This document shows, piece after piece, positions 1 to 6,108 of a stretch of 28,528 nucleotides of DNA (the stretch's first letter is position 1; the number at the start of each line of letters is the position of its first letter). The position numbers and the translations under genes are program-made. Origin of the DNA: a virus; IMG/VR virus record IMGVR_UViG_3300043429_000647, positions 1-28,528 of that record; one strand, 5' to 3'. The notes beneath the pieces are model-generated. The model was not told the DNA's origin and did no database searches. It saw only the letters and a program-made list of their open reading frames with translations.

Positions 1-207
1 ACAACGGCCACAATCCGCCGGAACACTTGGGCCTGCACCGCAGCCGCCATCGTTAAGCAGAGCACAATCCCGACCGACACTAACACCCTCTCCCATATAC
101 TGCTGGCTGAGATTGGGATCAGTGACAGCGTCATCACGGTCGAGCAGCGGCACGACGGAATCGTCATGGCATACCCGATTTCCATCACGCAGATGGACCT
201 GTCCTAA
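1..207 (+). CDS. C-terminal fragment of an unidentified phage protein (partial)
   Basis: An open frame enters from the left edge and ends at TAA 205-207, giving 68 residues with no internal stop. The visible end reads ...TVEQRHDGIVMAYPISITQMDLS. I do not recognise the family. It is followed by 168 bp of non-coding DNA and then by early genes, so it is probably the last gene of a separate unit. It may be the end of the tail region if the phage map is circular, which is inference only. The stop codon lies inside a CCTAAC hexamer, as at many gene ends here. Confidence 0.6.
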   Translation, partial: TTATIRRNTWACTAAAIVKQSTIPTDTNTLSHILLAEIGISDSVITVEQRHDGIVMAYPISITQMDLS

Positions 208-375
208 CAGTTAGCGCCCCATTCCTAACAGGAAAACCGCCGCAAAACCTTATGCGGATTGAGGAATTGCGCAGAAAATGCGCCTAAGAACGAAAATAAG
301 TGGACGGCTGGGGAATGCGTGTTAAGGTGGTCTCGTTGCCAGCAGGCAGCATGAACAAACCAAACGCACCACATC
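208..375 (+). promoter_or_regulatory. Intergenic control region upstream of the early gene cluster
   Basis: These 168 bp carry no convincing gene. They hold an inverted repeat CCGCA/TGCGG (240-244 and 253-257), which could be a weak terminator or operator. A second inverted repeat, GCGCA/TGCGC, lies at 269-273 and 279-283 around an A-rich loop. The 14-bp stretch AACGAAAATAAGTG at 289-302 recurs at 18721-18734 ahead of another gene. The early genes all start downstream, so a promoter is expected here, but I see no textbook -35/-10 pair. Confidence 0.4.
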
Positions 376-594
376 ATGAACACGACCACCATCATCACCG
401 AACTCGACCGCCTCGCCGACTCGTTCGTCGCCCAAGACAGAATCAGCGTCATCGCCGACGCCGAACAGAACGGCGTGCAGGACGCAGCCCAGAGCCTCCG
501 CTCCATTGCCGGAGAGCAGGGCGGTCACTGGGAGCCGCTCGACAGCGACGATGGCGAGAAGGCGCTGGCGGACGCAATCCGCGACCTCCGCTAA
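376..594 (+). CDS. Small acidic hypothetical protein
   Basis: A 72-residue protein, MNTTTIITELDRLADSF..., ending KALADAIRDLR. The start ATG 376 follows an A/C-rich leader (ACGCACCACATC) with no Shine-Dalgarno sequence, as at many starts in this window. It looks helical and soluble, and no family is recognised. It is the first complete gene of the early cluster and ends just before a C-rich intergenic repeat. Confidence 0.65.
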   Translation: MNTTTIITELDRLADSFVAQDRISVIADAEQNGVQDAAQSLRSIAGEQGGHWEPLDSDDGEKALADAIRDLR

Positions 595-640
595 TCCCCA
601 ACCCCAACCTCATCCCAACCCCAACCCCACAACCCCAACC
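595..640 (+). repeat. C-rich CCCCAA(C) repeat tract between two genes
   Basis: About seven imperfect copies of C3-4AAC fill this 46-bp gap. The complementary strand is a run of GGTTGGGG blocks like some telomeric repeats, and could form a G-quadruplex or, on the + strand, an i-motif. It lies directly upstream of the leader of the 651 gene. It may be a slippage-prone linker, a transcription pause or an extreme version of the A/C-rich leaders used by this phage. The sequence is plain; its function is not known. Confidence 0.6.
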
Positions 641-654
641 ATCACACACCATGA
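637..654 (+). repeat. 18-bp leader repeat, copy 1 (matches 4330-4347)
   Basis: The 18 bp immediately before and including the start ATG 651 (AACCATCACACACCATGA) recur exactly at 4330-4347 before the exonuclease start. The copies precede unrelated genes, so the shared part is the translation leader itself. It contains no purine-rich Shine-Dalgarno motif. Confidence 0.75.
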
Positions 655-830
655 ACTCCACCGAAATCACCGCCCGCGCCAAAGCCTTCACCGGAGAGCG
701 CGTTCGGCTCCACCGCTTCAGCGTCACCAACGGCGTCGTTCGCGTCTGGGATAGCGTCGCCGGACACTACACCACATGCCACGCCATGAGCGAGCGGACA
801 CTGGCTCGCATCGCCAACCTCGCCCGCTAA
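651..830 (+). CDS. Small hypothetical protein
   Basis: A 59-residue protein, MNSTEITARAKAFTGERVRL..., ending RIANLAR. The start ATG 651 is chosen because the repeated CACACACC leader precedes it; an upstream extension of the frame runs through the C-rich intergenic tract and a conflicting frame. It is basic, with a central VTNGVVRVWDSVAGHYT segment suggesting a small beta fold. No family is recognised. After its TAA the same frame stays open to 947, where it reads like protein, but this is better explained by the damaged small gene that follows. Confidence 0.6.
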   Translation: MNSTEITARAKAFTGERVRLHRFSVTNGVVRVWDSVAGHYTTCHAMSERTLARIANLAR

Positions 831-835
831 TCTCC

Positions 836-947
836 ATGCAACGCATCACCAAAACCCAAACCGATCGCTTGCGCCACAGAGACCCTCGGGACCAGCCACG
901 AACTGGACGTCCAGATCATCCCAGCGACGGAAGGGGGTGCCCAATGA
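836..947 (+). pseudogene. Probable frameshifted small gene
   Basis: ATG 836 opens a frame reading MQRITKTQTDRL. After about 12 codons the coding-like signal moves to another frame, which reads ATETLGTSHELDVQIIPATE and then GGAQ, stopping at TGA 945-947. That stop overlaps the next start as ATGA, the usual junction of this operon. Joined by a single indel near 865-875, this would be a protein of about 36 residues. The frame that continues from 836 without a shift instead gives an Arg/Pro-rich run into the next gene. Either a mutation broke the gene or recoding is used. Confidence 0.4.
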
Positions 948-1294
948 GCGAGCAAGAAAAAATTGATGCCATCCACAGGGAGAAGGAAATGGTTATGATC
1001 AGCCGGAGAGCGGAGGAAGAGGCCCGAGAGCACGCGCGCATGCTGCTGGAATGGGCGGAAGGGAAGACGTTGCAAAGGGGCCGCGGCGCCGACAAGTGGG
1101 ACGACTATAGAGGCAGGTGGTATCCCACGATCTACAACGTCGCCAACTGGCGCATCAAGCCGGAGCCGCGCACCGTCTGGCTGGCTGATCCTAGCGGCTC
1201 GGACCTCGTCCACGTTGCAACCACGCCGGAGCAAGCCGATGAGTTGCGCAAAAAACATTTCGTCGTGACAGAGTGGAGGGAGGTGGTGTCATGA
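944..1294 (+). CDS. Phage protein with a W-x-I/YRIKPEP motif
   Basis: A 116-residue protein starting MSEQEKIDAIHREKEMVM. Residues 1-45 are a charged helix, likely coiled coil. Residues 50-80 carry GADKWDDYRGRWYPT and NVANWRIKPEPRTVWL, which resembles the 'YRIKPEPR' motif of a widespread family of small phage proteins of unknown function. ATG 944 is preferred over an upstream in-frame ATG at 836 because a purine-rich AAGGGGGTG lies at 931-939 and the upstream part is not coding-like. It overlaps the next gene by ATGA. Confidence 0.75.
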   Translation: MSEQEKIDAIHREKEMVMISRRAEEEAREHARMLLEWAEGKTLQRGRGADKWDDYRGRWYPTIYNVANWRIKPEPRTVWLADPSGSDLVHVATTPEQADELRKKHFVVTEWREVVS

Positions 1295-1599
1295 CCTGGA
1301 CCCAATGCCCACGCTGCGAAGGCGAAGTCGGCGACTGGTGCGGCGGAAACTGCCACAAAGGCGGTCTCTACATCTGCGAAGCCTGTGGGCACGCGGAAGA
1401 CGAGCAGCACGAGCAGTGCCCTAAATGCGGGGATCTGGACGTTGACGTGCGGATTGCTAGGCTGAAGGAGGAGGCGGAAGAAGGCAGCACCGAGGCCGCG
1501 GCGAATCTGTTCGCCTTGCAATCCCCGGAGCCTGACAAGGTCTCACTACAGGAAGCGTTCCTTGCCGGGGCTCGCTGGATGGAAGGGGGTGGCCAATGA
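1291..1599 (+). CDS. Zinc-ribbon protein
   Basis: A 102-residue protein. Its first half has cysteine pairs C6/C9, C17/C21, C29/C32 and C43/C46, consistent with two zinc ribbons. The second half is a charged helix ending in AFLAGARWMEGGGQ, a tail type common in small phage proteins. The start ATG 1291 overlaps the previous stop (ATGA) and follows GAGGGAGGTGG; an in-frame ATG at 1273 lies inside the previous gene and is less likely. Zinc binding is inferred from cysteine spacing. The partner (nucleic acid or protein) is unknown. Confidence 0.75.
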   Translation: MTWTQCPRCEGEVGDWCGGNCHKGGLYICEACGHAEDEQHEQCPKCGDLDVDVRIARLKEEAEEGSTEAAANLFALQSPEPDKVSLQEAFLAGARWMEGGGQ

Positions 1600-2105
1600 G
1601 CCTCAAACCCGGAGCCTGGCGCAAAACGGCCAGCAAAAAATGCCCGTACTGCCATCAGTCGTTCGGGCCTCGCGGAAACGAGTGCCTAGCAAAATGGGAA
1701 AAGCGCCGCTTCTGCGGAAACCTCTGCCGCGCCCGCAGTGGCACGGAAACGCTGAAGGCGAAATGCAAGAATATGACCATCATTCCTACAGGGACTCCGC
1801 TAGATCCTAACGAGATGACGACCCCCGGAAAGCGACTGCGCTGGCTGCGGCTCAGTTACTCAACCTGTGGCACGAAAAAAGCGTGGTCAAGTTCTGAACT
1901 GTCCGACAAATGCGGGCTTTCGGTCTACATCATTGAGGATTTAGAGAAGGATAAGCTGCGCCATCTTAAGGGTGAACGGACAGTCAAGCTCTGCGCCTCA
2001 CTGGGCGTGCCTTCCGAAATCCTAACCGTTAGCCAGAAGAAATTCGTCACCGTCGTCAAGAGCGCGGGACTCCTAGCCAAAACCATCAGCAACCAAAGAG
2101 CCTAA
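1596..2105 (+). CDS. Zinc finger plus helix-turn-helix protein, possible regulator
   Basis: A 169-residue protein. Residues 16-44 form a C-x2-C...C-x3-C finger (CPYC...FCGNLC) of a kind seen in small phage DNA-binding proteins. Residues about 75-145 (GKRLRWLRL...WSSSELSDKCGLSVYIIEDLE...LCASLGVP) look like an XRE-type helix-turn-helix. The start ATG 1596 overlaps the upstream stop and has GGAAGGGGGTGG before it. An internal ATG at 1774 could give the HTH domain alone. It is the only visible candidate for a transcriptional regulator in the early region. The two-domain reading is inference from sequence pattern. Confidence 0.65.
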   Translation: MSLKPGAWRKTASKKCPYCHQSFGPRGNECLAKWEKRRFCGNLCRARSGTETLKAKCKNMTIIPTGTPLDPNEMTTPGKRLRWLRLSYSTCGTKKAWSSSELSDKCGLSVYIIEDLEKDKLRHLKGERTVKLCASLGVPSEILTVSQKKFVTVVKSAGLLAKTISNQRA

Positions 2106-2106
2106 C

Positions 2107-2328
2107 ATGTACACCTTCGACATATTCCGCGGGGAAAACTTCTCCGTTTGCCTCGGGCATTACTCAACCCGGCACCACGCAGACTCTGCCGCTTTTGAGT
2201 CGTTTACGCGGCACGCAGCCAAGCCCGAAAACGCCGGAGCCCGCTGGCAAGTCCGCCAATGCGTCTACGACGGCGAAGGGGATTTGGACCATACGGTGCT
2301 CGTCACTGAGTACGTCGCGACCGCTTGA
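2107..2328 (+). CDS. Small hypothetical protein
   Basis: A 73-residue protein starting MYTFDIFRGENFSVCLG. It starts one base after the preceding stop, in the string CCTAACATG. The aromatic-rich, alternating sequence suggests a compact beta/alpha fold. No family is recognised. Its TGA stop lies inside TTGACA (2325-2330), one of several TTGACA hexamers at gene boundaries here, but no -10 box is evident 17 bp further on. Confidence 0.65.
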   Translation: MYTFDIFRGENFSVCLGHYSTRHHADSAAFESFTRHAAKPENAGARWQVRQCVYDGEGDLDHTVLVTEYVATA

Positions 2329-2390
2329 CAGAACCAAAAACAGAACGAGAAACCCACGCCCATGATGGGCACACCCTAACCGAAAAAACC

Positions 2391-3038
2391 ATGGAAACAC
2401 AGACACAAGCAATCGTCCAGCAAACTCCCGAAGCTGCCGCCTTCGACCTGATGCAGCGGCGGGCCAAGCTACTAGCCAACTCGTCACTCGTCCCCAAGGA
2501 ATTCGTTGGCAGCGTCGCCAACTGCGGCATTGCCTGCGAAATCGCCGACCGCCTTGGAGCCTCGCCGTTTATGGTCTGCCAGAATGTTGATATCATCCAC
2601 GGGCGACCGTCCTTCCGTGCCACGTTCCTGATTGCGATGGTCAACGCATCGGGGCGTTTCTCGCCACTCCAGTTCCGTCTGGAGGGGCAAGGCAAGGACC
2701 GCTCATGCGTTGCTCACTGCCGCGACAAGGCGACTGGAGAAATCATCGAAGGCCCGCCCGTGAGCATGGCGATGGCGGAAGCGGAAGGGTGGAGCACGAA
2801 GGCCGGATCCAAATGGAAAACCATGCCGGAACTGATGCTCAGATACCGAGCCGCGGCGTTCTTCGCTCGCCTCTATGCGCCCGACATTACGTTAGGGCTT
2901 CAGACTGCCGAGGAGGTGGAGGACATCCGCGCAACCGAGCGCAATGTGACGCCCGTCAAGCTCTCGCTGCCGGAGCCGGAGCCAGCGCTGGACGTTGCCG
3001 AGGCGCAGGAAGAGGCCGCGGAAGGAGGTGCAGAATGA
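2391..3038 (+). CDS. RecT-like single-strand annealing recombinase
   Basis: A 215-residue protein. The core (residues 18-180) has the pattern of RecT-related phage annealing proteins: FDLMQRRAKLLANSSLVPKEF, ADRLGASPFMVCQN, IIHGRPSFRATFLIAMVN, then WKTMPELMLRYRAAAFFARLYAPDITLGLQTAEE. The tail (185-215) is Glu/Ala/Pro-rich and probably disordered. Such proteins pair complementary strands at ends resected by an exonuclease, and a RecE-like nuclease lies at 4344. ATG 2391 is chosen over an in-frame start at 2325 because it follows the typical CCTAACCGAAAAAACC leader and the extra residues are not conserved-looking. It overlaps the next gene by ATGA. Confidence 0.8.
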   Translation: METQTQAIVQQTPEAAAFDLMQRRAKLLANSSLVPKEFVGSVANCGIACEIADRLGASPFMVCQNVDIIHGRPSFRATFLIAMVNASGRFSPLQFRLEGQGKDRSCVAHCRDKATGEIIEGPPVSMAMAEAEGWSTKAGSKWKTMPELMLRYRAAAFFARLYAPDITLGLQTAEEVEDIRATERNVTPVKLSLPEPEPALDVAEAQEEAAEGGAE

Positions 3039-3274
3039 GCCAGCCAATTGACGACGGTGGTCCGGCGTTTCCGTGCGAGGCGTTGGCGGATTACAGGGAC
3101 ACGGAAGCCACCAAATTCAAAGGCATGTCCCTCCGCGACTGGTTTGCCGGTCAGGCGCTGGCGGGTCTCGTATTCCACAACGACTACGGTGCGCGGTCGG
3201 ACGATGAAATAGCAAACGGCGCTTATGCCTACGCCGACGCAATGATCGCAGCACGGAAAGGAGGTGCTGAGTGA
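3035..3274 (+). CDS. Phage protein of the GGPAFP / GMSLRDxFAGQAL family
   Basis: A 79-residue protein carrying GGPAFPCE near the N-terminus and GMSLRDWFAGQALAG in the middle, followed by a helix YAYADAMIAARKGG. These two motifs define a widespread family of small phage proteins whose function is not established. The start ATG 3035 overlaps the recT-like stop and follows a strong GGAAGGAGGTG. A frame extension to 2705 is only a shadow of the recombinase gene. Confidence 0.8.
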   Translation: MSQPIDDGGPAFPCEALADYRDTEATKFKGMSLRDWFAGQALAGLVFHNDYGARSDDEIANGAYAYADAMIAARKGGAE

Positions 3275-3426
3275 AATGCTCAATCTGCGGATGCGAAATC
3301 ACAGCCGAGCAGGGTTGCGTTTGTCCCATGTTCGGGGATCCGAGCGACAGTGCTCACGCTCAGTGCGCAATTGAGCAGGAGGCGGAAAGGGTCAAAGCGG
3401 CGATGGAGACAGAGCGCCGCGATTGA
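3271..3426 (+). CDS. Short zinc-ribbon protein with GTG start
   Basis: A 51-residue protein reading (M)KCSICGCEITAEQGCVCP, then DSAHAQCAIEQEAERVK. C3, C6, C8, C16, C18 and C33 with His30 suggest a small zinc knuckle. GTG 3271 overlaps the previous TGA (GTGA) and follows GGAAAGGAGGTG, so it is very likely translated by coupling. The C-terminal third is a charged helix. The stop TGA lies inside a TTGACA hexamer. Function unknown. Confidence 0.7.
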   Translation: MKCSICGCEITAEQGCVCPMFGDPSDSAHAQCAIEQEAERVKAAMETERRD

Positions 3427-3491
3427 CAAAACCAAAAACGAAACTACCGGGGGGCGCGCATCCGACCAACGCGCATTGACTAACAAAACTC

Positions 3492-3995
3492 ATGACACTC
3501 ACGGAATTCCTCGACAAGCACGACGCCTGTCGCGACGGGCGCGTCCGCGCCGCAGTATTCGCGTCGCCGGAAGACGCTTGGCAAAATTGCACACCCGGAG
3601 ACCTAATATGGGCTGCGACCCGACCATGCGTACTAACAGATAAGGAACTCAGACTGTTCGCGGTTTTCTGCGCCCGAAGCGTGCAGCACCTCCTGAAGGA
3701 TCCTCGCTCCCGTGATGCGATTGATGTTGCTGAGCGTCACGCGGACGGCCTGGCGACCAATGACGAGTTGCGTGCCGCCTATGACGCCGCCTACGCCGCC
3801 TACGCCGCCGTCTACGCCACAGCCTCCGCAGCCGCAGCCTCCGCCGCCGTCTACGCCGCCGATGCCTGCGCCGTCTACGCCGACGCCGCCGCCGCCGCCG
3901 CCTACGCCGCCGTCTACGCCGCCGATTCCGCCGCCGACGCCCGCGAGCAACAAGCCGCATGGCTACGGCAGAACACAAAACGTAACTTCTCCTAA
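3492..3995 (+). CDS. Protein with an Ala/Tyr/Val low-complexity repeat domain
   Basis: A 167-residue protein. Residues 1-93 look globular (MTLTEFLDKHDACRDGRVRA..., PGDLIWAA..., LRLFAVFCARSVQHLL). Residues 95-150 are built of short Ala-rich units such as AAYAAY, AAVYAA and ASAAV. The end, REQQAAWLRQNTKRNFS, is ordinary. Similar Ala/Tyr repeats ending in QQAxWLR occur in other phage proteins of unknown role. The repeat is predicted to be one long helix, presumably with a Tyr stripe. The DNA repeat is GCC-rich and likely length-variable. The start ATG 3492 follows ACTAACAAAACTC. Confidence 0.7.
   Translation: MTLTEFLDKHDACRDGRVRAAVFASPEDAWQNCTPGDLIWAATRPCVLTDKELRLFAVFCARSVQHLLKDPRSRDAIDVAERHADGLATNDELRAAYDAAYAAYAAVYATASAAAASAAVYAADACAVYADAAAAAAYAAVYAADSAADAREQQAAWLRQNTKRNFS
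3780..3945 (+). repeat. GCC-TAC / GCC-GTC codon repeat inside the 3492 gene
   Basis: About 165 bp of near-tandem GCC GCC TAC, GCC GTC TAC and GCC GCA units. They encode the Ala/Tyr/Val domain and produce Arg-rich and Pro-rich shadow frames on both strands. Near-identical triplet units make slippage and length change likely. Confidence 0.75.
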
Positions 3996-3998
3996 CTC

Positions 3999-4331
3999 AT
4001 GAACACAGAACAAAAACACACACCCGGACCTTAGCGAGTCGGCAACGGCTCATTTGTTATCTCTGATCATCCGGCTCCGGGAATTACCGGGTCCGATGAT
4101 GTCCATTACTACGGTGGGCACCTGATTTGCGAATCCGTATCGCAGGCAAACGCCCGCCTCGTCGCAGCCGCGCCGGAACTGCTGGAGGCGCTGGAGGCAA
4201 TGGTTAAACGCATTGAATACTATTCCGCGATTCCGAAGTCCGAACGCCCAACGATTGAGCAATGGGAATACACTGAAGGCAGCACAGAGATGGACAAGGC
4301 CCGCGCCGCCATCGCGAAGGCGAAACCCTAA
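3999..4331 (+). pseudogene. HTPGPW-type small phage protein interrupted by an amber codon
   Basis: ATG 3999 reads MNTEQKHTPGP and then TAG (4032-4034). The same frame continues RVGNGSFVISDHP..., with ANARLVAAAPELLEALEAMV near the middle and ARAAIAKAKP before TAA 4329-4331. A widespread phage family starts with HTPGPW and has this same ANARLIAAAPELLEAL block, so the stop stands exactly where the conserved Trp (TGG) is expected; one G-to-A change explains it. Without the stop it would be 110 residues. TAG is used as an ordinary stop elsewhere in the window (17077-17079, 15136-15138, 26296-26298), so general recoding is unlikely. Confidence 0.8.
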
Positions 4332-4347
4332 CCATCACACACCATGA
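4330..4347 (+). repeat. 18-bp leader repeat, copy 2 (matches 637-654)
   Basis: An exact copy of the 637-654 leader, spanning the end of the amber-interrupted gene and the exonuclease start ATG 4344. It is another case of a reused A/C-rich start leader in front of an unrelated gene. Confidence 0.75.
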
Positions 4348-5126
4348 CCATCAGCGAATATCGCGCACATTCCGCGCTTAACTACTCACTAGCCAAGCAC
4401 TTGCTCCGCAGTCCGGCGCATTTCCGCTGGCAGGAGGAACACCCGATTGAGCCCACCGAGGAGATGCGGATGGGCACCGAAATACACAAGGTGCTGACTG
4501 GCGAGCCTGTCGTTGCCATCCAAAGGCCGGAGCACAACCCGGAAGACCCGGAAAACCTCTGGCACGGGAACAAGAAATGGTGCCGCGAATGGCTCAAGGC
4601 CCACGACCCTAACACGGTTTACGGGCTGGATGCGTTCGCCGCAATTCACGGCTGTACTGACGCCATCAACACCAGCCCGCTCGCGCAAAGCCTCCTGCGA
4701 GCCTGTGACCTCCGGGAGTTCCCGATTGTGGGCGAGTACGCCGGAACACCCATCAAGGGCTTGTTGGACGCCGTGGGGACGGACGCAAGCGGGCGACGCT
4801 TTATCCTAGATATGAAGACGACCAACGACGCCAGCGCAGAAAAATTCGGGTGGAAGGCTCGCGGCATGATGTACCACATGCAGGCTGCGTGGTATTGCTA
4901 CCTGTTGCAGCAAGCGGAGCGACTGGACTACCTGCCTGCCTTTATCTGGTTGGTCCCGGAGACTGAGGCGCCTTATGCCGTCGCTGCCTACCAGGCCGAC
5001 GAGGACGCAATGCGCCGCGGCGCCGACCTGATGGCGACCGCCGTGGACCGTTACCAGCAGGCGCAGCAGTCCGGCAAGTGGGCTGGGTATCCTAGCGAAA
5101 TTCAAACCCTAACCGTTCGCTGGTAA
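4344..5126 (+). CDS. RecE-like PD-(D/E)XK exonuclease (DUF3799/YqaJ-like)
   Basis: A 260-residue protein. Visible motifs, in order: S-K-H-LLRSPAHF-W (15-29), GTEIHKVL (44-51), GLLDAV with D142, FILDMKTT with D156 and K158 as the D...(D/E)xK pair, and YHMQAAWY (177-184) as the QxxxY motif of RecB-type nucleases. This matches phage nucleases related to exodeoxyribonuclease VIII that degrade one strand from double-strand ends and pass the other to a RecT-type annealer, here at 2391. The start has the duplicated CACACACC leader. The stop overlaps the next start (TAATG). Confidence 0.85.
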   Translation: MTISEYRAHSALNYSLAKHLLRSPAHFRWQEEHPIEPTEEMRMGTEIHKVLTGEPVVAIQRPEHNPEDPENLWHGNKKWCREWLKAHDPNTVYGLDAFAAIHGCTDAINTSPLAQSLLRACDLREFPIVGEYAGTPIKGLLDAVGTDASGRRFILDMKTTNDASAEKFGWKARGMMYHMQAAWYCYLLQQAERLDYLPAFIWLVPETEAPYAVAAYQADEDAMRRGADLMATAVDRYQQAQQSGKWAGYPSEIQTLTVRW

Positions 5127-5344
5127 TGACCCGATCCGCCACAATCACCAAGGATTGCACCGTGCAGCGATACACATCACTAGGCGACCCGCACGCAACG
5201 CTCCATCTCCAGCGCGGCACCCAAGTCCGCATCCTGCACCCGGTAGCCGAGCAGGACGGATTTATCGACTGCGTGGCGTGCCTGACTCCTAACGGATTCA
5301 CGGTCGTCGCCCCTAACAACCTCGTGGAGGAGTCAATGCTATGA
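5126..5344 (+). CDS. Small hypothetical protein between exonuclease and resolvase
   Basis: A 72-residue protein starting MTRSATITKDCTVQRYTSLG, then ATLHLQRGTQVRILHP. The pattern suggests a small beta barrel (SH3-like), but no family is recognised. It overlaps the exonuclease stop (TAATG) and the resolvase start (ATGA at 5341), so it is translationally tied to both recombination genes and may assist them, which is inference from position only. Confidence 0.7.
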   Translation: MTRSATITKDCTVQRYTSLGDPHATLHLQRGTQVRILHPVAEQDGFIDCVACLTPNGFTVVAPNNLVEESML

Positions 5345-5775
5345 GACCGCCTGTTTCCCTGATCGTTTACGGCGACCCGGTGCCTCAGCCGCGGCCGAGG
5401 ATAACTGCTCGCGGATCGTTTGCCCACGCTTACACGCCGAAGAAACACCCGGTGCATGAGTACCGCGCCCTCATTGTCAAGGGGTGGAAAACGCCATGGG
5501 TCGCGCTGCCTTACGAGTCCTTCACCGGACCCGTTACGGTCGAAATCACCTGCCACTTTGCCCGCCCGCAAAGCCAACTCCGCAAGGACGGCAGTCCGAA
5601 GCCGTCGGCTCCAGTATACCCTCGCCCAGACGTGGACAACCTCGCCAAGGCCGTGCTGGACGCGCTCACAGACGCGGGCGCATGGGGTGACGACTCGCAG
5701 GTCGTCGCTTTGACAGTCCGGAAGAAATGGAGCCAGATACCGCATACCCTGATAACAATCTCAGAATCACCCTAA
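5341..5775 (+). CDS. rusA: RusA-family Holliday junction endonuclease
   Basis: A 144-residue protein, close to the usual RusA length. It begins with a beta strand and VYGDPVPQPRPRI (residues 9-21), as in RusA. Residues 95-107 read RPDVDNLAKAVLD and residues 111-121 DAGAWGDDSQV; D97, D99, D107 and D117/D118 are candidates for the metal-binding acidic cluster. RusA enzymes are dimers that resolve four-way junctions, here suited to recombination intermediates and packaging substrates. It starts by ATGA overlap with GTGGAGGAG upstream and ends Ser-Pro-TAA inside a CCCTAAC string. Confidence 0.9.
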   Translation: MRPPVSLIVYGDPVPQPRPRITARGSFAHAYTPKKHPVHEYRALIVKGWKTPWVALPYESFTGPVTVEITCHFARPQSQLRKDGSPKPSAPVYPRPDVDNLAKAVLDALTDAGAWGDDSQVVALTVRKKWSQIPHTLITISESP

Positions 5776-5787
5776 CAAAGAAACCAA
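5765..5787 (+). repeat. 23-bp boundary repeat, copy 1 (matches 6109-6131)
   Basis: The 23 bp from the last codons of the resolvase into the next leader match 6109-6131 exactly. The first 12 bp (AATCACCCTAAC) also occur at 16258-16269, again at a gene end coding Ser-Pro-stop. A 23-bp exact match is far beyond chance in 28.5 kb, so gene-boundary duplication or exchange is likely. Confidence 0.8.
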
Positions 5788-5803
5788 CCACATCACACAA
5801 AAC

Positions 5804-6088
5804 ATGGAAATTGATCTCGAAAAACTCCAGCAGGCTGAGGATGCGTTCTGGGCATTTGATGGGAGCGGAAATGCCAATGAAATCGTAGAGCGGATCAGAA
5901 ATACTCGTCCTAGTGGGTACATAGCCCATCACGGGCAAGACAACGCATGCAGAGTTATGATCGGCAGTCGGTGCCTGACTCCCCTGTGTGGGGTCCAAGA
6001 AGCGGAGGCAATCGCACTTTGCCATGAGCATCGGATCCAGACAGAGGTCCGGTATTTAATGGCAACCAAGAAGTGGATCCGTAAGTGA
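5804..6088 (+). CDS. Small hypothetical protein
   Basis: A 94-residue protein starting MEIDLEKLQQAEDAFWAFDG, with YIAHHGQDNACRVMIGSRC in the middle and EVRYLMATKKWIRK at the end. It is cysteine- and histidine-containing but lacks a clear zinc pattern. The start ATG 5804 follows the leader CCAACCACATCACACAAAAC and has no Shine-Dalgarno sequence. It is flanked by the two copies of a 23-bp repeat, which suggests it was inserted as a cassette or duplicated with its boundary. Family not recognised. Confidence 0.65.
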   Translation: MEIDLEKLQQAEDAFWAFDGSGNANEIVERIRNTRPSGYIAHHGQDNACRVMIGSRCLTPLCGVQEAEAIALCHEHRIQTEVRYLMATKKWIRK

Positions 6089-6108
6089 TTCCAGTTCTAC
6101 TGTCGCAA

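Noticed and set aside
828-947. Stop-codon read-through of the 651 gene
   Set aside because: The frame stays open after TAA, but UAA read-through is rare and a separate start (836) with one indel explains the signal better.
2325-2353. Sigma70 promoter from TTGACA at gene ends (2325, 3423, 7768, 10241, 12113)
   Set aside because: TTGACA recurs at boundaries, but no TATAAT-like box lies 16-18 bp further in any of these cases, so I do not call promoters.
2705-3034. Extended N-terminus of the 3035 gene
   Set aside because: The extension is an out-of-frame shadow of the recT-like gene; the start at 3035 has a strong Shine-Dalgarno sequence.
3633-3978. Minus-strand Gly- and Arg-rich open frames
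   Set aside because: They are shadows of the GCC-rich codon repeat of the 3492 gene; no start signal and extreme composition.
5092-5745. 217-codon minus-strand frame opposite the RusA gene
   Set aside because: It covers a confident RusA gene and has no recognisable motif or neighbour on that strand.
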